Assembly (NCBI GenBank): GCA_027450005.1
Contig: DAIDKO010000024.1
Span: 1 to 39,330, forward strand
Length of the DNA stretch: 39,330 bases
Reading direction: 5' to 3'
Source of the DNA: Rhodanobacter sp.
GTDB taxonomy: Bacteria > Pseudomonadota > Gammaproteobacteria > Xanthomonadales > Rhodanobacteraceae
How positions within the stretch are numbered: the first letter of the stretch is position 1; each line of letters opens with the position of its first letter. Both the position numbers and the translations under genes were made by a program. Under the pieces are notes generated by a model, which searched no databases, was not told the DNA's origin, and saw only the letters and a list, made by a program, of their open reading frames with translations. This document shows positions 16,222 through 24,378 of the stretch, in pieces.

Positions 16222-17384
16222 GGTGCGCTCCCGCCGGCGGCAGGCTGGCCGGCGCCGGCGTGCTCGGGCGCCGGCTTGTGCAGCTGCGCCACCATGTAGA
16301 AACGCTCCTTGCCGCTGGAGGGGTCGGTCTGGATGCTGCCCTGGAAATTCGCGTTGTCGATCAGCGGCGACCCCTTGAGCAGGTCGAGCAGCTTCGCCGC
16401 CTGCGGGCTCTGGCCCTGGAAGCCGATCTGGCCGTTGTCGTCGATGCTGAAGCGCTCCAGCCAGGCGCTGGAAGGCAGCCGCCTGGTGAGGTCGAGCAGC
16501 ACGCCGAGCACCGTGGCGCGCTGCACCTTGCGCCGCACCAGGAAGCCGGCCGCGCCGACGTCGTCCTGCAGTTGCTTGCGCAGCGCGACCACCTGCTGTG
16601 CCTCGCCGTGCATCGCATCGACCTGGGCCTGCATGCGCGCCAGCGCGCGCTCGCGGTTGTGCAGCCAGCTGCCCATCGCCAGGAACGCCAGCAGTACACA
16701 GGCCGCCGCCAGCGCAAGGTTCAGGCGTAGCCGCGGCCGCATGCGGCGCGGCGCCTGCTCCGGCGGCAACAGGTCGGCGCCGAGGCGGCCGGCGTCCTGC
16801 GGCAGGTCCACCGCGTCCACCGCGATGCCCAGTACGCGGAGGCGGGCCAGCAGCGGATCCAGCGCGTCGCGTCGCACCACCAGCAGCTCCACCGCGCAAC
16901 GTCCGGCCGGCGCCGGCTGCGCCAGTTCGCGCACGGCGTAATACACCTGCGCGGCACTGAATGGGGTTTGCCGGTCCATCTCGTAGCCGGCCACCTGGTG
17001 CAGCTTGCCGCGCGCCGCCAGCGGCAGATGCAGCACGCGCCGCAGCACCAGCTGGGCGGGCAGCAGCAGCGCCAGCCGGCGATCCTCCGGATCGGTGTCC
17101 CGCCAGGCGGCAGCCAGCGCGGCCTGCTGCGCCGTGGCGTCGAGGCTGTCGCTCCAGCGCGCCAGCGGTTCGGCCTGGCCCGCGCGGCGAAGCCGCCAGT
17201 CGCCGTCCACCTGCTGCAGCAGATGCCAGCCGGCGCCCTCGGCCAGCGCGGCGCGCCAGCGCGGTGGCAGCAGCGCGGCCAGTTCGCCGCCCCACCACGC
17301 AAAGAACGCCGGCAAGGGCGAAGCCCGCCAGCCGCGGCGCCATCCATCCAGCAGCGGCCGCAGCGACTGCATTGCAGCACTCAT
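16218..17384 (-). CDS. gspL: Type II secretion assembly-platform protein GspL
   Basis: The 388-residue protein consists of a cytoplasmic actin-like/PilM-like domain (about 1-215), one membrane helix (221-240), a coiled region and a periplasmic PilN-like domain (about 290-370). In the family the cytoplasmic domain recruits the ATPase GspE to the membrane and the periplasmic part pairs with GspM. The tail from about 370 is Ala/Gly/Pro-rich. It is translated by ATGA overlaps with both gspK and gspM. The start used at 17384 is the one that overlaps the gspK stop; an ATG four codons later is an alternative. Confidence 0.9.
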   Translation of the reverse strand: MSAAMQSLRPLLDGWRRGWRASPLPAFFAWWGGELAALLPPRWRAALAEGAGWHLLQQVDGDWRLRRAGQAEPLARWSDSLDATAQQAALAAAWRDTDPEDRRLALLLPAQLVLRRVLHLPLAARGKLHQVAGYEMDRQTPFSAAQVYYAVRELAQPAPAGRCAVELLVVRRDALDPLLARLRVLGIAVDAVDLPQDAGRLGADLLPPEQAPRRMRPRLRLNLALAAACVLLAFLAMGSWLHNRERALARMQAQVDAMHGEAQQVVALRKQLQDDVGAAGFLVRRKVQRATVLGVLLDLTRRLPSSAWLERFSIDDNGQIGFQGQSPQAAKLLDLLKGSPLIDNANFQGSIQTDPSSGKERFYMVAQLHKPAPEHAGAGQPAAGGSAP

Positions 17385-18235
17385 TCCCCGTCTCCCTCCT
17401 GCCAGCGCAACACCTTGTACGGCTGCGTTCCCATGCCCCCGACCTGGAAACGTATTGTGGCTTGGATCACCGCGCGCGTGCCGTCGGCCAGCACGGCCTG
17501 GGCACGGATACTATGCGTGATGCCGCCGCCGATCGCCGGTGCGGCCTCGCGGCTGTTCTGCGCCCGCCTCGCCTTCAGCGCCTGCAACTGCTGCGGATCG
17601 AGCCCGGGGATCGCCGCGAGCGCCAGCGGCGGCGCGGTATTCGGGTCGGGAATGGCCTGGCCCGACCAGAGCGTGATGTCCGGTTCGATGCGCCGGTACA
17701 GCGCGGGCGTCATGCCCAGCACCAACTGCAGTTCCTGCAGGCTGGCGAAAGGGCCGTGGCGCGGACCATAGTCGCGGCCGGCCGCGGCGTAGGCGGCGCG
17801 TTCGAGGGCGTCGTCGGCCCCCGGAAAGCTTCGCCACGCCACCACGTTCGACGCCAGCTTGGCGGCGGCGGCCTGGTCCAACCCCGCGGCGCGAAACAAG
17901 CCCTGCAGCACCTCCGGCGTGGCGGCATTGAGATCGACCTTGCCGCCTTCGTCGGTGACCGTGACGCTGACCGCGGCACCGTCGAAGCGGAACGGATAGA
18001 CGCGGCCGTCGCCGACCCAGCGGCGCTGCACGACGGGGTCCTGCACCGCGTAGACCGCCCGCATCACGCCCGCTTCCGCCGCGTAGTGCGCACGCGTCTG
18101 GGCGAACTGGTAACGCGTCTGCAAGGCCTGCGTGCGCGCCAGCATGGCGTAGCCGCCAAGCAGGATCGCCAGCAGGGTGCACGCCCACAGCACCAGCAGC
18201 AGGGCCACGCCACGCTGGTCCGCGCGCCGCCTCAT
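17381..18235 (-). CDS. gspK: Type II secretion minor pseudopilin GspK
   Basis: This 284-residue protein is the tip pseudopilin of the type II secretion pseudopilus. The prepilin signal reads QRG followed by VALLLVLWA, so Val10 is the mature first residue and the usual Glu at +5 is absent, as is common for GspK. After the N-terminal helix come the pilin strand region and the inserted alpha-domain (about 98-200), which starts VDLNAATPEVL and includes DPNTAPP. It is a little shorter than many homologues (about 300-330). ATGA overlaps link it to gspJ and gspL. Confidence 0.92.
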   Translation of the reverse strand: MRRRADQRGVALLLVLWACTLLAILLGGYAMLARTQALQTRYQFAQTRAHYAAEAGVMRAVYAVQDPVVQRRWVGDGRVYPFRFDGAAVSVTVTDEGGKVDLNAATPEVLQGLFRAAGLDQAAAAKLASNVVAWRSFPGADDALERAAYAAAGRDYGPRHGPFASLQELQLVLGMTPALYRRIEPDITLWSGQAIPDPNTAPPLALAAIPGLDPQQLQALKARRAQNSREAAPAIGGGITHSIRAQAVLADGTRAVIQATIRFQVGGMGTQPYKVLRWQEGDGE

Positions 18236-18903
18236 GGACCACCGCCATGGAACGGGATGCTGCCCGGCAACAGCCCGATCCGGCCGACCACGGCCGAGGC
18301 GTCGACCCGCAGCGGCACGTCCAGCTCCGGCCAGTCATAACCGTCCTGCAGCTGCAGGCGTACGCGTACCAGCTGCGGCAGGCGCTGGCCGTCCGCCCAG
18401 TCGTCGGCCCACGGCAGTTCGCGGTTCTGTGCATCGCGGCCGCGGTAGCCGAAACTGCCCGCCTTGACGTGATCGAGCAGCACCTGCGGCTTGCCCAGTG
18501 GCTTCGGCGGCTGTCCGTCCGGCGGCAGCAGCGCCAGGCTCAGCTCCAGCCGTTGGCCGCCCTCTCCGTCGTCCACCAGCTTCAGCACCTGCAGCTGCGG
18601 GCCCAGCTTGCCGAGGTAGCCCGGCAGCGGTGCGACGTAGCGCATCTCGTGTTCGCTGCCGCTGAAATAGACCGGCCGCCCCTGGTCGTCGTGCCTGATC
18701 GGCTGCGCCAGCGCCTGGGCCAGCTCGCTGCGCAGGAAACGCTGGGCGGAGCCGATCCCGTCGATCCGCGCGATCGCCGCGCTGCCCGAATGCACGCCGT
18801 GGATCGCGCTGCGCACGCCGCCGTACACGGCCACCAGCAGCAATGCCAGCAGCGCCATGGCGCCCAGCACTTCCAGCAAGGTGAAGCCGCGCTGGCGCTT
18901 CAT
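18232..18903 (-). CDS. gspJ: Type II secretion minor pseudopilin GspJ
   Basis: The 223-residue product begins MKRQRG and is predicted to be cut before Phe7 of FTLLEVLGAM; Glu11 is the conserved Glu5 of the mature pseudopilin. The rest is the GspJ pilin-like globular domain. The frame is open well upstream, but ATG 18903 overlaps the gspI stop (ATGA) and gives a normal six-residue leader, so it is the start. GspJ forms the pseudopilus tip with GspI and GspK. It needs the prepilin peptidase, which is not encoded in this window. Confidence 0.93.
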   Translation of the reverse strand: MKRQRGFTLLEVLGAMALLALLLVAVYGGVRSAIHGVHSGSAAIARIDGIGSAQRFLRSELAQALAQPIRHDDQGRPVYFSGSEHEMRYVAPLPGYLGKLGPQLQVLKLVDDGEGGQRLELSLALLPPDGQPPKPLGKPQVLLDHVKAGSFGYRGRDAQNRELPWADDWADGQRLPQLVRVRLQLQDGYDWPELDVPLRVDASAVVGRIGLLPGSIPFHGGGP

Positions 18904-19307
18904 GGTGCCTGGCCGCCGATTGCCGGCGGGCCGCCGAGACGCAGGGTGCTGAAACGCGCCACCTGCGGGTGAGCATGGTTGCCCCAGCGCAGGGTGAGAT
19001 CGAGCTTGTACAGCTGCAGCATCGCTCCCTGCGGGCGCGGGCCGGGCGGATCCCACGGCGCCACGTCCAGTTGCCAGAGGTAACGGTGCTCGACCTCGCC
19101 GGAGCGGCTGCCCGGTCGCAACGGCTCGGTGACGTAGGCGCTGTCGAGCAGGCTGCGCGCCCACAGCGCCGCTTCGTCGTGCGCCGCCGCGTTGCGCGAC
19201 AGCGCGATCGCGCCGCCGGCCACCTTCATCAGCGCGGCGAAGGCAATCGCCAGCAACAGCATCGCGGCGATCACTTCGAGCAGGCTGAAGCCGCGCTGGC
19301 GTCTCAT
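18900..19307 (-). CDS. gspI: Type II secretion minor pseudopilin GspI
   Basis: The 135-residue pseudopilin begins MRRQRG and is cut before Phe7 of FSLLEVIAAM, with Glu11 as the conserved Glu5. Length and order between gspH and gspJ match GspI, the protein that nucleates the pseudopilus tip. The start at 19307 overlaps the gspH stop (ATGA), although the frame is open further upstream. The globular part carries WARSLLDS and VAPWDPPG, consistent with a T2SS I domain. Confidence 0.93.
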   Translation of the reverse strand: MRRQRGFSLLEVIAAMLLLAIAFAALMKVAGGAIALSRNAAAHDEAALWARSLLDSAYVTEPLRPGSRSGEVEHRYLWQLDVAPWDPPGPRPQGAMLQLYKLDLTLRWGNHAHPQVARFSTLRLGGPPAIGGQAP

Positions 19308-19804
19308 TGCGCCACCACCCGGTTGACCACGGCGACCTGCCCGGTGAGCCACGACACGTTGATGCGCCACTGGCGGCGACCGCTCCGCAGGATGATGTGG
19401 CCGCCGGTGGAGCTGCCGTCGGGAAAGAAGCGGATGCGCCCGACATGCTGGTTCGGGCGGTCTTCCAGCGCACTGGTGATGGAGAGCTTGAGGCCCTTGG
19501 GCAGGCGCACGTGCTTGCGCTTCGGGTCGCTGTAGGTGTCGGCGCGGACGTCGACGTCGAAGTGCTGCTCCTTGCCCTGCACGATCGCCTGCGCCCGGGT
19601 GGCGCGCAGCGCGGCGGCGATCTCGCCGCTGGCGGCGTTGATGCGCGCGCTGGCCAGCCCCTGCGTCACCGACACCGCCACCGCCGCCGCCGCGATGCCG
19701 ATCAGCAGGATCACGACGAGCATCTCGAGCAGGGTGAAGCCGCCCGTCCGCCTCACCGCATGCGGGAAAGCGGACGGGCGATGCTGGTGCACTGCGCGAC
19801 GCAT
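19304..19804 (-). CDS. gspH: Type II secretion minor pseudopilin GspH
   Basis: The 166-residue product has a prepilin cleavage site before Phe23 of FTLLEMLVVI, with Glu27 as Glu5 of the mature protein, followed by a GspH-type beta domain (FFPDGSSTGG and the RRQWRINV strand). The 22-residue leader from ATG 19804 is long for a pseudopilin. A GTG codon at residue 17 would leave a normal six-residue leader, so the true start may be 48 bp downstream. Neither start has a strong ribosome site. The gene follows gspG by 9 bp. Confidence 0.88.
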   Translation of the reverse strand: MRRAVHQHRPSAFPHAVRRTGGFTLLEMLVVILLIGIAAAAVAVSVTQGLASARINAASGEIAAALRATRAQAIVQGKEQHFDVDVRADTYSDPKRKHVRLPKGLKLSITSALEDRPNQHVGRIRFFPDGSSTGGHIILRSGRRQWRINVSWLTGQVAVVNRVVAQ

Positions 19805-19813
19805 GCCGGCTGC

Positions 19814-20239
19814 TTACTGCCAGTTGCCCACGTCCTTGTCGTAGCCCTCGCCGCCGGGCTTGCCGTCGCGGCCGTAGAAGATCAGGTCGAAGCTGCCGTG
19901 CTCGCCGGGGTACTTGTAGCCGAAGGCATGACCCCACGGATCCTTCAGTTCCGAATCCTTGGCATACGGGCCCTGCCAGTTCGGCGCGTTCGACGGCTTG
20001 GTCACCAGGTCCTGCAGCTGCTGCGGCGGCGTGCCGTTGTCCAGCGCGTAGTTCTCGATCTTCTGGCTGAGGGTGACCAACTGGGCCTTGCCGGCACCGT
20101 ACTTGCCCTTGTCCATGTTCTTGCCGACCGCGGTCACCACCACCGTGCCGACGATGCCAATCAGCACGATCACCGCGAGCATTTCCAACAGGGTGAAACC
20201 GCCGGAACGGCGGAGCGGGCGAAGATGTTTGTACTGCAT
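19814..20239 (-). CDS. gspG: Type II secretion major pseudopilin GspG
   Basis: The 141-residue major pseudopilin is cut before Phe15 of FTLLEMLAVIV (Glu19 is the mature Glu5). The body is the well-conserved GspG domain: NYALDNGTPP, the WQGPYAKDSELKDPWG segment, and a C-terminal calcium-site region with FDLIFYGRDGKPGG and the aspartates before VGNWQ. GspG subunits polymerise into the pseudopilus that pushes substrates through the secretin. An ATG five codons upstream (20254) exists, but GAGG lies about 6 nt before ATG 20239, which is preferred. The gap to gspF is 43 bp. Confidence 0.95.
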   Translation of the reverse strand: MQYKHLRPLRRSGGFTLLEMLAVIVLIGIVGTVVVTAVGKNMDKGKYGAGKAQLVTLSQKIENYALDNGTPPQQLQDLVTKPSNAPNWQGPYAKDSELKDPWGHAFGYKYPGEHGSFDLIFYGRDGKPGGEGYDKDVGNWQ

Positions 20240-20282
20240 GCAAGACCTCGTCATGTCGAACTCCGGAAGCGATGTGCGGCGG

Positions 20283-21500
20283 CTATTGGATGTTGCTGGT
20301 CAGGCTCAGCAGCGGCAGCAGGATCGCCGCCATGATCAGGCCCACCAGCACGGTCATCACCACGGTAAGCGCGGGCACCAGCGCGGCGAGCAGACGGTCG
20401 ATGGAACGGCGGCTTTCCAGCTCGAAGGTGTCGGCCACCTTGAGCAGCATGCCGTCGAGCTCGCCGGCTTCCTCGCCCACCTGCACCATCTGCAGCGCGA
20501 GCCGCGGGAACAGCCTGGACTGCCCCAGCGCGAAGCCGAGGCCGGAGCCCTCCTTCACCTGTTCGTGCGCCTGCGCCAGCGCCGCGTCCAGCGCGCGGTT
20601 GGAAGCGACCTGGCGCGCGATGGCCAGCGCGCCCAGCAGCGGCACGCCATTCTTCAGCAAGGTGCCCAGCGTGCGCGCGATACGCGCGGTCTGCACCTTG
20701 AGCAGCAGCGGACCGACCACGCGCAGGCGCAGCAGGCGGGCGTCCCAGGCCAGCCGCGCGGCGGGCTCGCGCAAACGCATGCGCAGGAAAAAGCCCCCCC
20801 CGACCAGCAGCAGCAGGATCAGCCACCACCACGACTGCAGGGTCTGCCCGAGCACCAGCACCGCCTGGGTGATCCACGGCAGCGGCACCTGCATGTCCTG
20901 GAAAATCGGCACGAACTGCGGCACCACGTAAGCCAGCAGCAATACCAGCGAGCCCAGCACGCCCACCAGCAGGAAGGCCGGGTAGATCAGCGAGTTGATG
21001 ATGCTGCCGCGCAACTCCTGCGAGCGTTCGAGGTAGTCGGCCAGCCGGCGCAGCGTCTCCTCCAGCGAACCGCCGGCCTCGCCCGCGCGCACCAATGCGA
21101 TGTACAGCTTGGGGAACACGCCGTGTTCCTCGTCCAGCGCCTGCGACAGCGGCATGCCGCCGCGCACGCGGTCACGCACGTGCTCGATCAGCTTCTGCGC
21201 GCGCTCGCCCTCGGGCAGGTCGAGCAGGATGCCCAGCGCGCGATCGAGCGGCTGGCCCGCGCCGAGCAGGGTCGCCAACTGGTGGGTGAACTGCGCCAGT
21301 TGGTCGCCGCTGAACGGTACACGCCTGAACAGTGCGGCGAAGCCGGAGCCGCCGCCCAGCGCATCCGCCGCCCGCGCTTCCAGCGGCGTGTGGCCCTGGT
21401 CCTGCAGGCGCGCCACCACCTCGTCGAGGCTGGCGGCCTCCATCTGGCCCTGCAGCAACTCGCCGGTTTCGCTGACGGCGCGATATCTGAATTGACTCAT
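20283..21500 (-). CDS. gspF: Type II secretion inner-membrane platform protein GspF
   Basis: The 405-residue polytopic protein has two repeated GspF/PilC helical domains (about 70-190 and 270-395) and three membrane spans (about 166-190, 215-235 and 370-395). It opens with FRYRAVSETGELLQG, the standard GspF N-terminus. GspF is the central membrane core that contacts the ATPase GspE and the pseudopilus base. GGAGG sits 11 nt before ATG 21500. The 117-bp gap to gspE on the 5' side contains a strong hairpin, unlike the closely packed rest of the operon. Confidence 0.95.
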   Translation of the reverse strand: MSQFRYRAVSETGELLQGQMEAASLDEVVARLQDQGHTPLEARAADALGGGSGFAALFRRVPFSGDQLAQFTHQLATLLGAGQPLDRALGILLDLPEGERAQKLIEHVRDRVRGGMPLSQALDEEHGVFPKLYIALVRAGEAGGSLEETLRRLADYLERSQELRGSIINSLIYPAFLLVGVLGSLVLLLAYVVPQFVPIFQDMQVPLPWITQAVLVLGQTLQSWWWLILLLLVGGGFFLRMRLREPAARLAWDARLLRLRVVGPLLLKVQTARIARTLGTLLKNGVPLLGALAIARQVASNRALDAALAQAHEQVKEGSGLGFALGQSRLFPRLALQMVQVGEEAGELDGMLLKVADTFELESRRSIDRLLAALVPALTVVMTVLVGLIMAAILLPLLSLTSNIQ

Positions 21501-21568
21501 GAGGACCGACGCCTCCGAGTCACGACAGGCTCAAACGAAAGCCGACCCGCATGGCACGTTTGCACCCT

Positions 21569-21588
21569 CTCCCCTCCGAGGAGGGGAG
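21569..21588. repeat. Perfect inverted repeat (hairpin) between gspE and gspF
   Basis: CTCCCCTCC (21569-21577) and GGAGGGGAG (21580-21588) are exact reverse complements separated by two bases, giving a very stable hairpin in either strand's RNA. It lies in the only sizeable gap of the secretion operon. No T-run follows on the minus strand, so it is more likely an mRNA stability or attenuation element, or a REP-like remnant, than a strong terminator. Confidence 0.6.
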
Positions 21589-21617
21589 TTGTTCCCCGTG
21601 ACGAGGGAGGAACCGGG

Positions 21618-23351
21618 TCAACCCTCCTGCGTGACACGCAGCACCTCCTCCAGCGTGGTGACGCCGGCGAGCGACTTGGCGATGCCGTCCTCGTACATGG
21701 TGCGCATGCCTTCGGCGCGCGCCTGCTTCTCGATCTCGCCGGCGTCGGCCTTCTGCATCAGCAGGCGGCGCAGCGGTTCGCTCATCACCAGGAATTCCAT
21801 GATCGCCTGGCGACCGCGGTAGCCGCTGGGGTTGGCCGCGCTGGAGCCGGGCTTCCACAGCCGGATCGGCTTGCCCTCCGCGTATTTCTCCAGTTCGAAC
21901 TGGCGGATCACCTCGGGCGAGGGCTCGTAGGGCACAGCCGTCTCCGGGTCGAGCCGGCGCACCAGCCGCTGCGCCAGGATGCCGTTGACGGTGGAACCGA
22001 GCAGGTAGTCCTCCACACCCATGTCGAGCAGTCGGGTGACGCCGCCGGCGGCGCTGTTGGTATGCAGGGTGGAGAGCACCAGATGGCCGGTCAGCGCGGA
22101 CTGGATCGCGATGCGGCAGGTCTCCAGGTCGCGCATCTCGCCGATCATGATCACATCCGGATCCTGGCGCACGATGGAGCGCAGCGCGCCGGCGAAGTCC
22201 AGTCCGATCTGCGGCTTCACCTGGATCTGGTTGATGCCCTCGATCTGGTATTCGACCGGGTCCTCGACGGTGATGATCTTCACGTCCGGCGTATTGATCC
22301 GCGACAGCGCGGTGTACAGCGTGGTGGTCTTGCCCGAGCCGGTCGGGCCGGTAACCAGCAGGATGCCGTGTGGCCGCTGCAGCACGTCGACGAAGCGCTG
22401 CTCGAACGCATCGGTGAAGCCGAGTGAGGCGAAGTCGAACACCACCGATTCGCGGTCCAGGATGCGCATCACCACCGATTCGCCGAAGCTGGTCGGCATG
22501 GTGGACACGCGCAGGTCCAGCTCCTTGCCCTGCACGCGCAGCTGGATGCGGCCGTCCTGCGGCAGGCGGCGCTCGGCGATGTTGAGCTTGGCCATGATCT
22601 TCACGCGCGAGATCACCGCCGCGGTGGAGCTGGCCGGCGGCGCCTCCACCTCGTGCAGCACGCCGTCGATGCGATAGCGCACCTTCAGGCGGTTCTCGAA
22701 CGGCTCGATGTGCACGTCGGAGGCTCGCTGCTCCACTGCACGCTGCAGGATCAGGTTGACCAGGCGGATCACCGGCGCCTCGCTGGCAAGGTCGCGCAGG
22801 TGCTCCACGTCATCCACTTCGCTGGCGCCGCCGTCGATGTTCTCCACGATGGCGCCCATCGCGGAGCGGCCGCTACCGTAGTAACGCTCGATCAGGTCGT
22901 CGATTTCCGAACGCAGGCCGATGCGCAGCGCTACCGGGCGCCCCGCCGCCAGCGTCACCGCCTGCAGCGGGTACGGGTCGGCGGGGTCCGCCATCACCAG
23001 GGCCAGGCCGCGCTCACCGTCGCTCACCGGCACCACGTGCTGCTGCTTGAGGAAGCGCAGCGAGAGCTCGAGATCGGCGGGCGCCAGCTCCGGCGCGTCG
23101 CGCGCGGCCAGCAGTGGCACGCCGAGCAGTTCGGACCAGGCCTCGGCCAGCTCGCGCTCGTTGACCAGGCCAAGCCGAGCCAGCAGCGCGGTGAGCGTGC
23201 CTTCGGCGGCCTCCTCGTGCAGCCGCCGCGCACGCGCCAGGTCGCCGTCTTTCAGGCGACCGCGCGCCACGAGCAGCGCGCACACCGCCGCCTCGCGTTC
23301 GTCCATCGCCGCCGTTCCCTCATCCCGCGCCGGCTGCACGACTGCCGACAT
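21618..23351 (-). CDS. gspE: Type II secretion ATPase GspE
   Basis: The 577-residue AAA-like secretion ATPase powers pseudopilus assembly. An N-terminal GspE/MshEN-type domain (about 15-160) is followed by the NTPase core. Walker A is GPTGSGKT (335-342), the Asp box TVEDPVEY (361-368), Walker B DPDVIMIGEMRD (397-408; GEMRD rather than the usual GEIRD) and the His box STLHTNSA (427-434). The tetracysteine zinc motif of most GspE proteins is missing: positions near 466-474 and 502-508 carry no Cys, and the whole protein has only Cys24 and Cys412. ATG 23351 has a GGGGTGA ribosome-like site; ATG at residue 16 is an alternative. It is the first gene of the xps operon and divergent from tatD. Confidence 0.95.
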   Translation of the reverse strand: MSAVVQPARDEGTAAMDEREAAVCALLVARGRLKDGDLARARRLHEEAAEGTLTALLARLGLVNERELAEAWSELLGVPLLAARDAPELAPADLELSLRFLKQQHVVPVSDGERGLALVMADPADPYPLQAVTLAAGRPVALRIGLRSEIDDLIERYYGSGRSAMGAIVENIDGGASEVDDVEHLRDLASEAPVIRLVNLILQRAVEQRASDVHIEPFENRLKVRYRIDGVLHEVEAPPASSTAAVISRVKIMAKLNIAERRLPQDGRIQLRVQGKELDLRVSTMPTSFGESVVMRILDRESVVFDFASLGFTDAFEQRFVDVLQRPHGILLVTGPTGSGKTTTLYTALSRINTPDVKIITVEDPVEYQIEGINQIQVKPQIGLDFAGALRSIVRQDPDVIMIGEMRDLETCRIAIQSALTGHLVLSTLHTNSAAGGVTRLLDMGVEDYLLGSTVNGILAQRLVRRLDPETAVPYEPSPEVIRQFELEKYAEGKPIRLWKPGSSAANPSGYRGRQAIMEFLVMSEPLRRLLMQKADAGEIEKQARAEGMRTMYEDGIAKSLAGVTTLEEVLRVTQEG

Positions 23352-23506
23352 ACGTCACCCCGCCAGTGGATAGCGACCGCCAAAGTAAACCGCTTCCGGA
23401 CCGCACCCCTCTCCCCCAAGAGACTGCGCGGCGAGCGCACATAGGTAACACATCGACGGAGCGGCTGGCGAGCGCGGCATCGCAGTCCCATGCCGCCCCG
23501 CCGGTT

Positions 23507-23534
23507 TTGCCGCCTGCCGCCAGTCTGTGACAAT
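23507..23534 (+). promoter_or_regulatory. Promoter candidate for tatD
   Basis: TTGCCG (23507-23512) and GACAAT (23529-23534) are separated by 16 bp, and a TG dinucleotide one base before the -10 gives an extended -10 (TGTGACAAT). A start about 7 nt later would leave a leader of roughly 15-20 nt before ATG 23557. The element lies in the 205-bp divergent gap with gspE. Confidence 0.4.
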
Positions 23535-23556
23535 GACGTTTTTGATCGGGTTCCCC

Positions 23557-24345
23557 ATGCGACTCGTCGATATCGGCGCCAACCTTGGCCACGAATCCTT
23601 CCGCCACGACTTCGACGCGCTGCTGCGACGCGCGCAAAACCATGGCGTGGACCGGATGATCGTCACCGGCGCCTCGCGCGAAGGCAGCGAGCATGCACTG
23701 GCCCTGGCGCACGCGCATCCCGGCATGCTTTGGGCCACCGCCGGCGTGCACCCGCATCACGCTATCGACTACGACGATGCCACCGACGCTCGGCTGCGCG
23801 AGCTGGCGCAAGATCCTTCGGTGTGCGCGGTCGGCGAGACCGGGCTGGACTACCACCGCAACTACTCGCCGCGCGACGTACAGCTCGCCGCGTTCGAGCG
23901 GCAGCTGCGCATCGCCGCCGAGCTCGGCAAGCCGCTGTTCCTGCACCAGCGCGATGCGCACGGCGACTTCGTCGCCCTGCTCGGGCGCTGGCGCGACAAG
24001 GTGCCAGGCGCGGTGGTTCACTGCTTCACCGACAGCCGCGAGGCGCTGCACGACTACCTGGCGCTGGACTGCCACATCGGCATCACCGGCTGGATCTGCG
24101 ACGAGCGCCGCGGCACCCACCTGCGCGAACTGGTGCGGGAGATCCCCGCCAACCGCCTGATGATCGAGACCGACGCGCCCTACCTGCTGCCACGCACCGT
24201 GCGTCCGCTGCCCTCGCACCGCCGCAACGAACCGATGTACCTCAAGCACATCTGCGAAGAAATCGCCCGCGACCGCGGCGAGAGCGTGGAGGCCGTGGCG
24301 GCGCACAGCACGGCGACGGCGGTGGCGTTTTTCGGGCTGGCCTGA
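23557..24345 (+). CDS. tatD: TatD-family metal-dependent 3'-5' exonuclease
   Basis: The 262-residue product matches E. coli TatD along its length: DIGANL at the N-terminus, AGVHPHHA, GETGLDY (the metal-binding Glu), FLHQRDAHGDF, VVHCFTDS, GITGWICDERRG and ETDAPYLLPR near the end. TatD is a Mg-dependent TIM-barrel nuclease acting on single-stranded DNA and RNA and has no role in Tat transport. The frame opens at GTG 23527, but homologues begin at MRLVDIGANL, so ATG 23557 is chosen. It is divergent from gspE and convergent with rluE. Confidence 0.93.
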   Translation: MRLVDIGANLGHESFRHDFDALLRRAQNHGVDRMIVTGASREGSEHALALAHAHPGMLWATAGVHPHHAIDYDDATDARLRELAQDPSVCAVGETGLDYHRNYSPRDVQLAAFERQLRIAAELGKPLFLHQRDAHGDFVALLGRWRDKVPGAVVHCFTDSREALHDYLALDCHIGITGWICDERRGTHLRELVREIPANRLMIETDAPYLLPRTVRPLPSHRRNEPMYLKHICEEIARDRGESVEAVAAHSTATAVAFFGLA

Positions 24346-24378
24346 CCCTCCGCCCGGCGCGGGAAGCGCACCAGCGCA

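Noticed and set aside
23395-23422. Pyrimidine-rich stretch CCCCTCTCCCCCAAGAG upstream of gspE, resembling the hairpin at 21569
   Set aside because: It lacks a second complementary arm, so it is not a hairpin; at most it is a degenerate relative.
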